Assembly: GCA_944739405.2 (NCBI GenBank)
Contig: OX123205.2
Coordinates: 41,002,475 to 41,066,474, forward strand
From: Euclidia mi
Taxonomy: Eukaryota; Arthropoda; Insecta; Lepidoptera; Erebidae
Reading direction: 5' to 3'
DNA: 64,000 bases
The position numbers and the translations under genes were made by a program. The notes beneath the pieces were generated by a model. That model did no database searches, was not told the DNA's origin, and saw nothing but the letters and a program-made list of their open reading frames with translations. Positions 62,641 through 64,000 of the stretch are shown in pieces (positions within the stretch are counted from its first letter, which is position 1; every line of letters starts with the position of its first letter).

Positions 62641-64000
62641 CTCGCTTGTTGGTGATTTTCGGTTGAACAGTCAAATACGAAAACCTATGTGCTCTACAAG
62701 ACTATACACTTCTTATGGCTTGTAAGCTGCTTAGAAGCAATTCATACAAATCCAAACACACTACAAAAACACACCACTGGGTATCAGTTTCAGACATTTT
62801 TCATCATTCTTACAATTTTCTTTTACCTCACACGAATTGATTGCTAATTCAGTCCATAGTCTGTTCACACACCCATCATAGAGACAGATTTTTTTAATTC
62901 AGCAAAACAAACAGACCCATCATGACCGAAAAGTGATATAATTTAAATCATATCATATCATTTATAGCAAAACTAAGTGTAGTACATTATGAGTTTATTG
63001 GTATATAAAGGGTTTCCCACATCCAACTCCATGCTAACCGAAAATTGTATCCAGGAACTCATGATAATAAACACATGCCGCAGAACTAACGAGGCGTTCC
63101 ATCAATGTGTTCCTCACAAAACCAACCCTCTCCCCAACCTAATTTACAAAATTTTACATACATTACGACATTATAATTATTAATTACTGTTTTACGTCGA
63201 CAACTGCTAGGAAATGAAAGTCGTTGCAGGATATTACAGTTTTAAGAGGTCCCATCCCTCTTGTTAGAAGGAGGTGAAATGGGATGGGTTAGGAAATGGG
63301 GTGATGATACGCAAGATTATGGACAACGGAGATTGTTTGTTTATTGTTACGAAAATGATATAGAAGATAATTTAGGGGCGTCTCAGATTCGTATCAACCT
63401 CCTCGAATGAAATTTTGGCCATTTTTTGGGTTGAAATTTTCATTTGCGTTTCATTCTTCTGAATTGCACTAAGAACAGCTTGCCGGACTAATATGATTAT
63501 GTTGATTAAAAATTTGCTAAAAGGAGGAATCATCGGACTGTTGCAACCCTGAGATCTAACTGAATTACACGTTGTAGCGGTTCACATAACTACTGTCATA
63601 TTTCGTACAATAGCGGAGATATAGACCACCGTTGACATCTAATGGCGCTGATACACTTGAGCATTCACCTGTAATGAGCATTCTCGCAAATTTTAACAAA
63701 ACTAATGAGTGTGTTTTAGCGAGCATTCTCACGAACATTCGGGCGAGCCTTAGATTATAGATAATACATAGAATTCGCACTACAATGGCGGTTAAACCCA
63801 ATATATTTACTTCACTTTGACTTATGATTTTAATCTAGGGAAGAATCTTCGTAGTTTGTGACTAGTTTTAACATGACTAGTGATAAAATACCGATAATGA
63901 TCAACCGATAATTAGATCCTTAGATTTGGTTTACTCAGAATTAATTTCAATAGGATGTTGATAAACGATCAATATCGATAAATAAATTTAAACGTAGGAT
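62641..64000. other. No gene seen to the window end
   Basis: Short frames at 62989-63183 (+) and 63565-63801 (-) have no recognised domain. No repeat family of the window recurs here. Confidence 0.35.

Overview
The window looks like a piece of a moth or butterfly (Lepidoptera) nuclear genome. It is AT-rich, has no bacterial-type operons, and holds several mobile-element families typical of Lepidoptera: a Lep1-type Helitron (start TCCCTACTAATATTATAAAT, end GGCGGGCAAAAGCTAG), tRNA-derived SINEs in many copies, a mariner, piggyBac-like remnants, and jockey-, RTE- and R2-like LINE fragments. No intact host gene can be confirmed. A few short open frames could be host exons (7004-7341 and 47068-47271 on the minus strand, 31678-32133 on the plus strand) and there is one TATA plus initiator pair near 34.9 kb; all are tentative.

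Layout. 0-6.6 kb: a 5'-truncated jockey-like LINE, a small TIR element with a 6-bp target duplication, a Helitron, SINE pieces and the 3' end of an RTE-type LINE. 6.6-9.4 kb: mostly unassigned. 9.5-24.7 kb: an old minus-strand Ty3/gypsy element (integrase at the left, LTR and PBS at the right) carrying two later insertions. These are a complete, very young BEL/Pao element (10706-18192) with near-identical LTRs and a 5-bp AAAGA duplication, and a short internally deleted LTR element (21004-22870) with two 524-bp LTRs, a gag stub and a 28-bp minisatellite. The gypsy also carries a small ORF for a possible myristoylated membrane protein between PBS and gag.

24.7-48 kb: AT-rich DNA with scattered SINE, LINE and Helitron fragments and a degraded YqaJ (lambda-exonuclease-like) nuclease gene at 28.4-29.3 kb. 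48.4-51.9 kb: a GC-rich composite of three copies of one inverted-repeat MITE placed end to end at TAA sites; a piggyBac-like element (CTAA flanks) sits between copies two and three, and a Tc1/IS630-like element sits inside copy three. 53-56 kb: the endonuclease end of an R2-like LINE, a TTAA-flanked GC-rich MITE inserted in a SINE, and a mariner disabled by a stop codon and a small deletion at its catalytic site. 57-64 kb: more LINE and SINE fragments, a second copy of the 6-bp-duplication TIR element, and a piggyBac C-terminal remnant.

The sequence work here is done by selfish elements: autonomous ones (BEL/Pao, gypsy, LINEs, mariner, piggyBac) and their short dependants (SINEs, MITEs, the TRIM-like element). 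The least ordinary items are the self-targeting MITE chain, the TRIM-like element, the YqaJ pseudogene, a possible tRNA/5S composite repeat, and several short-loop perfect hairpins that look like polymerase template-switch scars. Repeat families are named A-F here for internal cross-reference only.
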